64,000 bases of DNA from Theobroma cacao (Eukaryota > Streptophyta > Magnoliopsida > Malvales > Malvaceae). The DNA is taken from the NCBI RefSeq assembly GCF_000208745.1, contig NC_030853.1, positions 24,071,334-24,135,333 of the forward strand. Direction: 5' to 3'. How positions within the stretch are numbered: position 1 is the first letter of the stretch; the number at the start of each line of letters is the position of its first letter. Positions 1 to 10,832 of the stretch are shown piece by piece. Position numbers and translations under genes: made by a program. Under the pieces are notes generated by a model. It had not been told where the DNA came from. It searched no databases and saw nothing but the letters and a program-made list of their open reading frames with translations.

Positions 1-2
1 AG

Positions 3-3000
3 ATCACAAGATACACAGAAGACATTCGGAGAGAGAGGGAGGAAGAAGAACGCCAGAAAGCGAAGAAGAAAAAGAAGAAGAAAAAAGCTGACATAAAAGA
101 CGATTATTTAGAAGACTACAGGACAAGAAGAAATGACAGAAGAACGCTGGAAAGAGACCGAGGTGCAAAAAGGAAACCGGTTGAGTTAGGACGATATGGT
201 GCAGAGTATGTCCCTCCAACAAAGCGACGCAGAGGGGGAGAGGTAATTACTTTTTCCGTATTGCTTTCTCTGGTCCTGGTTTGCCTTTGCTTTTATTTTT
301 CTCTTTTATGAGTATGATGGTATGCATATCCAATCTACTAGTATCACATTAAAATTGGAGAATAGGTTCAGATCTTGATCCTGAGGGATTATAATTAACG
401 AATTACAGAGTGAAGCTTTGTTCTTTAAGGTTGCTGTTTGTTAGTTGCTTGAGATTACAATGCGATGATTAATAATTTCATATTCTTGTTTTTTTGTGGC
501 CTTGTTTTAATAATAATTTTTAGAAGGTACTTGATCAATTGTAATTGTGAAATTTTACTTTTCAGCTTTCTTATTTCACATAGAATATTAGAGTTTGAGG
601 AGCTCAATTGGCTGATTAATGATAATATATAATCTATATAACTTACATTTAAAGATGAGTCTTGTAGACTCAATCTTTAGGCACCTGTTTCTTTTTTTTT
701 GTTTTTTTGTTTTTTTCCAGTTGGAACTTTTTTTATGTTAGTATTATGAACCACCCAAAGTTCCTTTTTTCTTTCTCTTTTTTCTATTCATGTTCCTTTT
801 TACTTTTAAATGAAATGGTTTTTTGGTCTTTTAATATGTCAAAACTACTTGTTTTTTGCGTAAAAAAAAAAAGCACATGTTAATTTTGTTTTCTTGTTTT
901 AATAGATACTTACTGTTTGTCTTATGAAATTCAACACTACCTCTTTGACCGGAAATCCAAACATGTATAATTTGTTATTTATTATTATTATTGTTATTAT
1001 TATTATTTTCATTTTCACCACTACAATATGATTTTCAATGTATGAAAAGTATGCAACAAAAAGATAAATTCAATTAAAGTTTAAAATCTCTTTAATGTTT
1101 ATTATCTAGTTTATATAAATATTATTAATTACTATTAAAAGTGGTAATATGATATTATAGCATCCTTAAGTTTTTCGTTTGATATACAGGTACTAGGTGA
1201 TCATTTAAGCAATTAATTTTTAAAAGTATATTAGACTGTAAACTTTTGAGTTGTGAATAATATCTTTATAACTGCAATGATATATATATATATATATATA
1301 TATGATCTAAGCCCAAAAAATTATGATTATCCATATATTTATATGTTCGAATGTACTTTTAAATTGTATTATTGTCAATAAAACATAAATTCAAATATTT
1401 GATTTGAAAAGTAAAACTTATGAATTGTGATAATAGGTTTGTGAGCTTAATTCTACTGATCCATAATAAGTATAATAGTTGATAGATGGGTTACTGGGTG
1501 TGAGTCTAAAATTACTATGCAAATTCATTTCTGTGTTTGAATGGACACTAAATATAGTGACAGTTGCTGATTAACATCAAATCTTTAACATAGAAGAAGA
1601 AAGAGATTATAAAATGATTTTACTTATACAATTTCATTAAATTTTCATTACGTAATCTTAAATTTTCTAATACTTTTAATTTTTTTTTTGTAAAACTAAT
1701 GTTCAATATTTCATATCTATAAACAGTTAGTTGTTGAATGTTATAATATGTGGCCTACGCTCCACTGTATGTGCCAGGAATAAACTAGGGCTGCCAGCCG
1801 CAAGTTGAACAGCCCCTTCCCCACTTTCCTTCTCACGTTCCTCCTCCCTCACCCTCTCTCTCAGTGCTTCATCTTCTTTCTTTCTTTGACAGAAACCATA
1901 GCAAGACACTTTAAAAATTGACAGATAATTGAAACCCAACCCCAATGGCCCAAAACACATAAACACACCAACTCATTCAAAAATAACCCATATTAACCTA
2001 CAACCAACATACTCCAATTTTTTTCTTCACACATGTCAAACCAGAAAAGATACCAAATTTCAAGCAATTAACCCATTAAAATTGCCAAATGTCTATCAAT
2101 TGATCCTCATGGATTAAATTTAATAGCAGGTATAGATTAATCAAAATCAAAATTACACATAAGTAATTGAACTTTACATTCTTCATTTTATACTTTTCTT
2201 TCTCTTCTCTCTCTCTTTCTCTGTTTTTTTTTCCTGTATTTCTTAGTTCCTGAGGAAATGTTTCCCAAAAGACCAAACCTGATTTCATTGACTGCTGTGG
2301 TGCCTGAGTTTGGGTGTAACATAAATGGATGGGATGGCATCATACATCTAGGGATCATGGTTTATGCTTTCAAGAGCAGGTCTAGGCTAAAGTCCTGACT
2401 TAGGGAAGGGCAAAATATAATCAAACTAGACTGTCTAAATTATAGCTTGCATTTATTTTTGGGATCAACTTGTCACCAGAACCTTACTTTTGTGTATTCA
2501 AAGCAATTAATTATTTTGCTGCAATTTGTGTGAATTTTCTATATCTTTCTTATGTTTGTAACAAGATAACAAGTATAGCTGCCCTATGATGCCCTGGCTG
2601 CATGCTTGCATGTTCTTAGTGGTAGATTGACACCCTTTCAGACTTGACATTCTGGTGAGATGTGTCCTGAGAAAGCTTTTCATTTATTTGAGAGGGTTAG
2701 CAAAAAGAAAAATTAGGAACTGAAAAAACTGGACCATAGGAAGGAAGAAGATAATGGAATGCGAAAAACTAAATAATTCTTGCCAAGGTTTGATGCACTT
2801 ACACATTTTTAGTGGGATTAGTAAATTTCCATACGCCTTCTCTATAACTATTAATTCATGAAGTTCCTGCTTTATGTATTCTTCAATTGATTTCCCTGCA
2901 GGTTGGTTTGTCCAATGTCTTAGAGCGGATTGCAGAAACACTTAGGGATAATACCGAGTTGTCCTATCTGTTTCTAAAGCCAGTGTCCAAGAAGGAGGCT

Positions 3001-3264
3001 CCTGACTACCTGGATATCATAAAGCGCCCAATGGATTTGTCCACCATAAGGGACAAGGTTAGGAGGATGGAATACAAAGATCGAGAGGAATTTAGACATG
3101 ATGTGTGGCAGATTGCCTATAATGCTCACATCTACAATGATGGTCGCAATCCAGGCATTCCTCCTCTTGCTGATCAGCTTTTGGAGCTTTGTGACTACTT
3201 GATGGATGAGTATCATCAGAGCTTGTGTGAAGCTGAAGCTGGAATAGAAGCTAGGGATACTTAA
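3..3264 (+). CDS. TAF1: TFIID subunit 1 (TAF1/HAF), C-terminal part with bromodomain; 5' part outside window
   Basis: TAF1 is the scaffold subunit of the general transcription factor TFIID in the nucleus. Its bromodomain binds acetylated histone tails. Two exons are visible. The first is partial, 3-242, in the frame starting at base 3, with donor GT at 243. The last is 2902-3264, after acceptor TTCCCTGCAG, ending in TAA. The first exon encodes a very basic stretch (RREREEEERQKAKKKKKK) ending PPTKRRRGGE. The last encodes VGLSNVLERIAETL, then the bromodomain ZA loop (PDYLDIIKRPMDLSTIR) and the acetyl-lysine-binding Asn region (AHIYNDGRN). Plant TAF1 carries one C-terminal bromodomain of this form, so the protein end is complete here. 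The frame is continuous across the junction (GAG|GTT). The 2.66-kb last intron holds only AT-rich sequence and a TA microsatellite. Assignment to TAF1 rather than another bromodomain protein rests on the basic linker plus the closely matching bromodomain. Confidence 0.9.
1279..1303. repeat. (TA)n microsatellite in TAF1 intron
   Basis: About 12 uninterrupted TA units lie within the last TAF1 intron. Likely length-polymorphic; no functional claim. Confidence 0.9.
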
Positions 3265-4716
3265 TTAGCTGACAGATTACAATTTTTTGTTTATCTGAAA
3301 GCCACAATTTCTTTGAGCAGCTTCTTCTCTAGGTTTGGGGGGTTTCCAGGGTTTGATTTCATAAGGGGATGTCTCTTTGAAAAAGAACTACAGTGGCTTG
3401 CCTGTTCTTTCTGTATATGGTAATAGAGCTCTGTGTATATGTATGCAAAAGCACAAGTACTTTTGAGTCCGTTCGGGCATCAAAAGAAACTAGGTCAAGT
3501 AGGATTGTTGTGGCTGAAAGAGATGGTGATAAGCAAGGTGAGTAGCCAGTAAATGATGGTTTGAATTACGTGGTAAAGCTTGTAGACCATTTCCCTGTTG
3601 AGAGCATAGGCCATTTGGGAGTAATTCTTTAGTACATTCCCTCAAAATGGAAGAACCCAAGGCAATGAACCAGAAGAGCTTCATCCTGACATTATGTTGG
3701 CCAAGGGAAGAAGCATTCCCATTAAAAATAAAGATCCCAGGCAATCCTTCTGACGAGCTTTATCTTGGCATTTCTGAAGCTTGTGTGTGCAAAGTAAGTT
3801 GATGTGAATGCTCCGGCTGTCCAGAGAGGTTAGGCTGGGTTTCAGGTTTTGTTGTTTTAGTTTTTAATAAGTTATGAGGGAGAGAGAGAGAGGGAGGGAG
3901 ATGAGGCCGATGTAAAGAATTTTGACACACAAATTAACAACTGTCTGTACCATATGTATCTGTACGTCTACTGTATTTTTGTAGATAATCACAATCAAAT
4001 TGAGTTTAATCCTTTGTACGATGGAAAATATAGAGACAAAAAGGGAAGTTATTATAATAATCAAAAAAACCATGAAGCAAAAGATAATCAAGCATTTTTG
4101 TAATATATCAACTACACAAGCTTAACATGATAGTTTCCGTATACTGTCTTTCAATTTAGTTATAATACAAATACTACAAAACTAGTAATATATACGAGCA
4201 GTTCGTATACTGTCTTTTCTTTTTTATTTTTCATAAATGGCTACAAAATAAAAATAAATAGTAAAAATAATATTATAAGACATTTAAAATAAATTAAAAG
4301 CTAAAATGCAGTACCAACTATAACATAGTTAATTTATATAAGAATAGAATTATGCGTTCTTCTAAAATGTATGCAAATGTAAATTGGTGAAGAAGCAAGG
4401 CGTATGTTTGAAATATACAAACAAATTACATATTAGAATATGGTGAGTCATCAAGTGAATATTATATTTGAGTACGTAGACAGTTTAAATATAACTTCTT
4501 TTGTCGATATCTGCTAAAATAATTGGAGAAGAAAGAAGTAGAAAATTTGGAGTGAAACTTCTGAGTGATGATGGATTGGCATATGTTTTTGCTTAAATAG
4601 GATAAACTGTGGCATCAGCAAGTGATCCATGGATTAATGTAGTTAAGATTCCCCCCGACGTGTGTCACTCCTCCCTTCATTCATTTACTTGAACGTGTCC
4701 TATTTGGTGTAACTAC

Positions 4717-4766
<50 letters not shown>

Positions 4767-5324
4767 GACGTATAGTAGCTTATGTTTGGAATATCCCCTC
4801 CTTCATGGTTGGGAGCACAGAGAAGCAGAAAATGGTATAGAACTAATTAAATGATGTCGCTATGTATCCCCCTCTTTTGTGGTTAACAAAGAGTGAGAAT
4901 TACATGCTCATTAAGGTTGTGCATTTTGGCTTTTCTTATTGATGATGCCGCCAATTTGTTTCTACAATTGTGTAATTTAGCGTCTAATGCAGTACGTAGG
5001 GAGAATATTTTAATTAATCATAACTAATTTCAAGTTGGAATCTTAAAATGGTGGAGGAAAATTTATGAACTTTCTTGTTCTTAATCCAAATTATGTAAGA
5101 AAATCCCAAAAATAGGCGAAAAGAAGTAACAAATCCATAGATCCAAGAAGGTTTTTAGTTCAAACATTTGACATCAAGAGCATTAAACTAGTAGTAAGAC
5201 TTTTATTTAATGTGAAGAGCAAAATTCAATTCAACTTGGATTGAATGAGAATTGCTCCTTATCGCTCTTTTAATTATTCTGCTAAGCTAAAGCTAGCATG
5301 ACGTAGCTGTACGAATCTTCTCGC
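3265..5324. other. TAF1 3' UTR and intergenic sequence
   Basis: The first several hundred bases after the TAF1 stop are moderately GC-balanced and are probably 3' UTR. The rest is AT-rich. A GA-rich tract lies at about 3876-3902. A compound (CT)n(CA)n microsatellite lies at about 4720-4767. I see no supported gene. The short open frames here have no recognisable motifs. Confidence 0.6.
4720..4767. repeat. Compound (CT)n(CA)n microsatellite
   Basis: An uninterrupted CT run of about 16 units passes directly into about 8 CA units. A compound dinucleotide repeat of this sort is usually hypervariable. Confidence 0.92.
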
Positions 5325-6155
5325 TTAGACGGACGAATTTAAGCCACCTAGCTCCGCATCATCCTCGTTGCCATCACGATTATCATCCGCAACGCTAACA
5401 GCTGACCCGAATTCAACGTTGACATCCAGGAAATAAAGCATGAAAACAAGGACAAAGCAGCACAAAATCATAGGAATGGGTCCAAAGATCCACAGAAAAA
5501 GAGGCAAAGAGAAGTAGAAGCCACGGAGTCCTAGAGACCAGAAATAGCTGCCTCTGTTCACAGTCGTTGCCACATACTCAGCCGTGAGGTTGCGGTGATG
5601 CTGATCGGAGTACATCTTTTTGAAAGGGATGTTGATGAGGATGCTGGCATGGCTGTAGTATCTTATGGACTGCACGTTGAGCAAGAATACCGCCATGAAG
5701 CAAACCAATATTGAAAAATACTTGATTGAGAAAGCTTGTTCGCTTCTGTCACCAAAATCAAGCCACATGGATTTGTCGCGACCAGTGTTCGACATCAAGA
5801 GTGCAATGAGAGAGCTTAACATGATTGCCGTCGATGCCAATACCGTCGAAGCCATGATGTTGTTTCTTAGTGTCTGCACCGCAAGAACTCCATTCTTCCC
5901 CACATCCTGCCATTGCATGACATAATATATTATGAAGAGAAAAGAAAAGACAAAGAAAAGGATTGAAAATATAGGTACAGGACGAACCTCCATCATGGAA
6001 TGAACCCAGAAACGGCGGCTAATGGCATTGACACCAATTATAGTCTTGGTGGGGTGTTTGATGATTCGATGGAGCTGCCAAATATGGTAAGCTACCATCG
6101 TTAGGATCCCTAATGGAACCAATATGCAATCAAGATATTTCATCTCCATTGACAT
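5325..6155 (-). CDS. DUF599 family membrane protein, two exons
   Basis: An uncharacterised plant membrane-protein family (DUF599). Start ATG is at 6155. Exon 1 is 5988-6155 and exon 2 is 5325-5906, giving 249 aa, close to the family norm. The junction restores the motif MMED-VGKNGVLAVQTLRNNIMAS, which is typical of the family. Hydrophobic segments lie near residues 8-25, in the region after NNIMAS, around YFSILVCFMAVFLLNV, and in a long C-terminal pair (FYFSLPLFLWIFGPIPMIL and following). The tail is acidic (DDNRDGNEDDAEL). The 81-bp intron (5907-5987) starts GT, ends AG, is divisible by three and contains no stop. Reading straight through therefore gives a 276-aa variant with 27 extra residues, mostly hydrophobic. 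No function is known to me. Confidence 0.85.
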   Translation of the reverse strand: MSMEMKYLDCILVPLGILTMVAYHIWQLHRIIKHPTKTIIGVNAISRRFWVHSMMEVRPVPIFSILFFVFSFLFIIYYVMQWQDVGKNGVLAVQTLRNNIMASTVLASTAIMLSSLIALLMSNTGRDKSMWLDFGDRSEQAFSIKYFSILVCFMAVFLLNVQSIRYYSHASILINIPFKKMYSDQHHRNLTAEYVATTVNRGSYFWSLGLRGFYFSLPLFLWIFGPIPMILCCFVLVFMLYFLDVNVEFGSAVSVADDNRDGNEDDAELGGLNSSV

Positions 6156-6309
6156 TTAATCACCTTCGCTCTTACCTTTTTCTTCCGAAGTAAGAAACTA
6201 AGAAAGATGACGAAGATGGGGATGATTATTTGATGAAGAAGATCACTTCCCACTTTGCTGTCTGTTGTTTGAGGCTAAAGAGCACGAGCCCGAGTAATTT
6301 ACGCAAAAA

Positions 6310-6326
6310 TGGATCCTATATAAAAG
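6310..6326 (-). promoter_or_regulatory. Possible TATA element for DUF599 gene
   Basis: On the - strand the sequence TTTTATATAGG lies about 165 bases upstream of the ATG. It is suitably placed if the 5' UTR is about 130 bases. This is a motif-only inference. Confidence 0.35.
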
Positions 6327-7278
6327 TTCCTACTCAGTGGAAGCAAATTTGCTAAGGATTCTGTCTTCAAGTGAAGTTGAATGACGTCCATCTCACAAAC
6401 TTTTAGATATTTTAAAAAATAATGTCCTTCTCCTAAATTATTCTAGATTTTTATTTATGGAGCAGAGCCTATACTTTTAAGGTTTAACTCATTAGTAATT
6501 TACAATTTAGTTAAATAGAGATAAGAGAACTATTAAGAAAACTAGCATTTGTCAAAATGCTTACATATGAATATTATAATTTTTACTTTTTGTTTCCTAT
6601 AAATGGCTAACGGAACTACATTTGAATGGCAAAAAGTAAAATAACATTTTTGATAAATATATGAATTTTAAAGTCAAAAGTCTCGTACATGTTTGAATTT
6701 CATTCATTCGCTTTCAAAAGTTAGGTCCCTTTTAATATTTGTTGCTTTAGAATTTACCTTATGGTTGGTGTAATGACTCTCACCTACGGTTGTTACCGAG
6801 TACAAGTTATGTAGGCTAGCTCACATGACTCGGCAAACCTTCTAAATATTTTTATCTTACCTTGTAATTTCTTTTCCTTTATATCATCCATCGCATTAAC
6901 AATAATACGTGCCAATGTAGCGATTTTTAATACTTCATCACCATAGGATTCCATAAAAGAAAATACCAAGTATTTACACAACACGTTTTATAAAACATAA
7001 CATCAAATTTAATTAAATAATACCTAAGGGCCTTAACCCAAAATAGTTTTAAAAATACAACATCTCTTATAAACAGTAGACAACTCGACATCTAGTTAGC
7101 GGAGTGACACAAGGGTAAGGCTAGGAGACACCAATTACCTACGTAGCGAATTAAAGTCCTCTCATCACGATTGCTCCCCACAATTTACTTATCTGCGATA
7201 TCAACTAGTTGGGGTGAGCCTTTCATACTTAATGAGTGGACAGGAAAGGAAACAAGCATTAAGGTAGAGCTTTTAACA

Positions 7279-7291
7279 AAAGCATAATAAC

Positions 7292-7323
<32 letters not shown>
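7279..7323. repeat. (AAT)n microsatellite
   Basis: About 15 AAT/ATA units, with slight interruption at the start, lie inside the LTR-like repeat. Confidence 0.88.
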
Positions 7324-7325
<2 letters not shown>

Positions 7326-7640
7326 GTATGACGAGATAAACTATGCACATAGTTAATAGATTATCTGCAAATCAATAGAAAATGCTTAAATTTAAATCTC
7401 AAAATTTTTAATTACTTTTGCAGAGTAAAAATCTCATGCTCGATAAAATAGATTAACCATGGAAATTATGAATAATGTAATTTCTCGAATGTCATGTAAA
7501 CTAATAAATGAAAGCCATGGTTTTCTCAAACAAATATAATAGTAATGCCATAATCAATTAACAAAATGTATCAAATAGAGTATCCTCGAGTAGGTCTAAT
7601 GTAGCCTCGTTGGCTCTCTCTTTGATATCAATAGCATTAA

Positions 7641-7880
7641 CACCTATTTGTGGGAACTCCCCACACCATCCAATATAAGTCAAGACTTCAGGTCCCCCTT
7701 TACCTACTCGTGGGAACTTCCCAGGCCACCAAATATTAGTCGGGACTTCAGGTCCCCCTTTACCTACTCGTGGGAAGTCCTTATGTTACCGAATATGAGT
7801 CGAGGTTTTAGGTCTCCCTTTACTTACTCGTGGGAACTACCCACACCACCGAATATGAGTCGGGGCTTCAGGTCTTCCTT
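7641..7880. repeat. 60-bp tandem minisatellite, four copies
   Basis: Four head-to-tail copies of a 60-base unit built around GTGGGAACTCCCCACACC and ACTTCAGGTCCCCCTTTACC. Copies differ at a handful of positions each. The period divides by three, so one + frame stays open and looks like a proline- and arginine-rich repeat protein. The flanks show no coding character, and I treat the open frame as a by-product of the period. Confidence 0.9.
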
Positions 7881-9717
7881 TATTATTAATTATCAATCAT
7901 CAATAATCACTACTTTGTGCACAAAGACCACACAAATCTGGTGTGGTAACAAGAACTATACTCGTAAGGTTTACCCAAGAAAATAAACCAATGGAATTTC
8001 AATTGCATATAATGAATTCAATCATAAGCTCAAAAGACGTGTATGCATGTTTAAATCATGAATGCCGTGAGCGACATATAAACAAGTTCATCATAAAATC
8101 AATGAACATTAAAATAGCAAGTTCGTTTACGAAAATCAATGAGCATGGCATGGTTAAAATATTTCACTTAAGCATTATGAAAATTGTCACCAAGGCAGAT
8201 TAGAAAACTCATTAACGACCACTCTAAGGCCTTTATACAAGAGTGTAATACATACAATTTTGAATGCTTCAAAATAGAGTATAAAATTTCATCATGTTTC
8301 ACAAGCTTGTTTCCCATTTTGTTAACAGCTTAATAGTTTTGATATGCCCACAAAGACAACATGTATAGAACAAGCTTAATAATCATTCTTAATCACTAAC
8401 AGCTCATGCAACCCAATTGCAATCCAAATATAAACATCGAAACTCAATATAATTGAATAATATCTAAACAGTGGGCATATCTAGTATATTTAATATATCA
8501 TATTCACCATTCAATAAATACTTTAAAAAGGAATTGCCGACTCACCTCATTTGGTGGGAATTCTCACCAATTATACCAATTAATTTTGCCACAAAATCTC
8601 TTTTTACTTAATACTATTCAACCGAATCTTTGAGAGCTACTCAATTTCAATTTTCCCATAAAATTTGAATCTTAGCTTAACTTCCAGCAACTATGTATCC
8701 ACATACAAACACAATTCAAATTTCAAAACCCAATCAATATGTCTTTTCACCAACTCAAAATTTAAAGCTCAACTTTCATAACTTTATGTTAAAATCATTT
8801 TTACCTTCACAAGGCCCAATTTAGTATTTCCTTAATATCTTTCTTAACCTTTTTATCTGAACCTCCCTGCTACCACATACTAAAAATTAAACTCTCAACT
8901 AAATATTCTAAAAATATGACTACCAAAACAATGTACCATTCTTACCTTAAGAGTTGGAATGCAGCTCAAGAAATGTTTCCTTAGAGTCTCGAGTTGAATG
9001 CTAGATCTCCAACAACGCAAACCGTTCTTAACTCTTGTAATTAATTTTTTTCTTTCAACTCTTAGCTTGTTCCAAAGCGTATCTCTAGCTTGATCTTTTG
9101 CTTGAATTTGTTCCTTGATGCTCTGGATTTTAAAGGGTTTAATGGTAGGCTTCACTTTGCTAAATCGTTACCCACAAATATCCAAGGAACAAATACATAA
9201 AGGTGTCAAGTTTAGAGTCCAAAAGATGATAGACCACAAGCATTACCAAGGAGGCGGATTCCTCTAGGAAAACTCCCTTTTAAAGATTTTATTCCTTTCT
9301 CTTGGAAGAAGGAAAAAACGGCACATAGTTTCTTTTTGCCCTTCCACCTTTCAATTATTATTTATATTTTTTTTCTTCCCTCTCTTGCATGGCATTAATG
9401 ACAAGATATAGTATCATTTTCTCTTGCTTCATTATTTCTTCTATTTACACTTGCATGGAATAGTCACTTTACATGCAATAGTTTTTATCTTGAGTGGCTG
9501 GCCGTTTCACCTTAGAATAGCCTTGCTCTTATATTTTATCTACATACCACTAGTCATTATTTAACATATATACATATACATATTAAATTTTCTTCACATA
9601 TATTATATTTCATCTTCTAATGCACATGCAATTTCTCTATGTGTCACTTATATGCCAATTGAACTTCAAATACTCTTACACTTTTAATATTCCAATCTTA
9701 CTTACAAATAGGAAACT

Positions 9718-9793
9718 ATATATATATATATATACCCATGTATACAGTTATGTAATCCTTGTCCATATGTGTGTGTGTGTGTGTGTGTGTGTA
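9718..9793. repeat. (TA)n and (GT)n microsatellites
   Basis: A TA run at about 9718-9734 and a GT run at about 9770-9792 are separated by unique sequence. Confidence 0.88.
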
Positions 9794-10122
9794 TACACCT
9801 TTCATACTTTATTTTATAATGGCACGTGGATCCACCAACGTTCCATTTTCTCGATCTTACTCTCCCCCACTTTAACCAAAATTAATTCCTTAATATTGGC
9901 TTTTAGTGTTACGCCGTCTTAGCACCCACCATCAACAAATTAATATTATTTTATTATTAAAATATTATTTTTATTTCACACATTCTCTTTCAATCTCCTC
10001 TGCTTTTCAACATCATTAATGATCACAATTCTTCTAATTTCTAATATTACTCTAGTTTAATTAACATCAAAAGGGATGGGATGTTACAAGTGTCACATGT
10101 TGGACATTTACTTTATGGTTGG

Positions 10123-10818
10123 TGTCACGTGTTGAACATTAGTCGAACCTCATGCAATTTTAAATTTTGAAAATGAAAGCTTAAATAAGCTTAAAACCTC
10201 ATATAAAAACAAAAGTAGAAGAAATCAAGAAGAAGAGAAAAAGTTTAAGAAATAGAATGCTTTGTTATTTCTCTAGTGTAGGTACAAATGAAGAGAGGGG
10301 GTATTTATAGGTTGATAGTTCCTCTTAATTGGTTGGGATTATGATACATGAATTGTGAGATTTGAATTTGAAAATGGTCTATTCAAATTCAAATCACATT
10401 TTAACTAACTCAAATAAACTTTGACTAAATCTATTTACATTTGACTCAACATTTACAAGGTTCAAATCAGAATGAAAGCCTTCTGAATGTGGGTCAGACT
10501 TTCAATTGGGCTTGTTGGTCTACTAGGCTATTTAACTACTTAAGTTGTTTGTGTTATTGGTTTGCTAGCTGTTTGGGCTGTTAGGCTGATGGATTACTGG
10601 CTTGGCTATCTATTGGCTTGTCAAGGTTGCTTGGGTTGTTTGCTCGCTTGCTAAGGCTGTTTGAGCTATCTCTTTGCACATTAAGGCTGTCTAGGTTATG
10701 TGCTTGTGTATGCGAGGCCTACACTTGGTTTGGTACCTTTCGCACCTTATTTGACACCTCCAGCAACTTCTGGAGTTGGTTTGGCACCTCGTATGACTTG
10801 AAACCATATGCTGTGACA
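10123..10818 (-). repeat. 3' LTR of the Ty3/gypsy element
   Basis: This is one of two related LTRs. On the - strand it begins TGTCACAG (10818) directly after a polypurine tract and ends CACGTGACA (10123). It shares a long colinear block with 13590-14205, including the phrases around AAATGAAAGCTTAA, GAATGCTTTGTTATTT, TTGGTTGGGATTA and GAATTTGAAAATG. The two copies are clearly diverged, pointing to an old insertion. A partial copy of the LTR end (TGTCACATGTTGGACATT) also sits just outside at 10091. Confidence 0.82.
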
Positions 10819-10832
10819 TCTTCCCCCACTTA
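10819..10832 (-). other. Polypurine tract of the Ty3/gypsy element
   Basis: On the - strand AAGTGGGGGAAGA abuts the TGTCACAG start of the 3' LTR. This is the standard position of the plus-strand priming tract in LTR retrotransposons and fixes the element's orientation. Confidence 0.75.

Larger units (their letters stand above)
6770..10088 (-). mobile_element. Probable non-autonomous LTR-type repeat (LARD-like or solo LTR)
   Basis: This gene-free 3.3-kb stretch reads, on the - strand, from TGTAACATCCCATCCC (10088 downwards), a start often seen in plant LTRs. Its lower end is proposed at the TG at about 6770 (TGTAATGACTCTC on +). It contains the 60-bp minisatellite at 7641-7880, an (AAT)n run at about 7279-7323, TA and GT microsatellites at 9718-9793, and no reverse-transcriptase or gag motif. 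I could not find matching target-site duplications, so the boundaries are tentative. It may instead be several abutting repeats. Confidence 0.4.

Noticed and set aside
7648..7986. Open frame with four repeats of a WELP...RSPFTYS-like unit
   Set aside because: It is produced by the 60-bp DNA minisatellite, whose period is a multiple of three. There is no coding context, and the surroundings are transposon-like.
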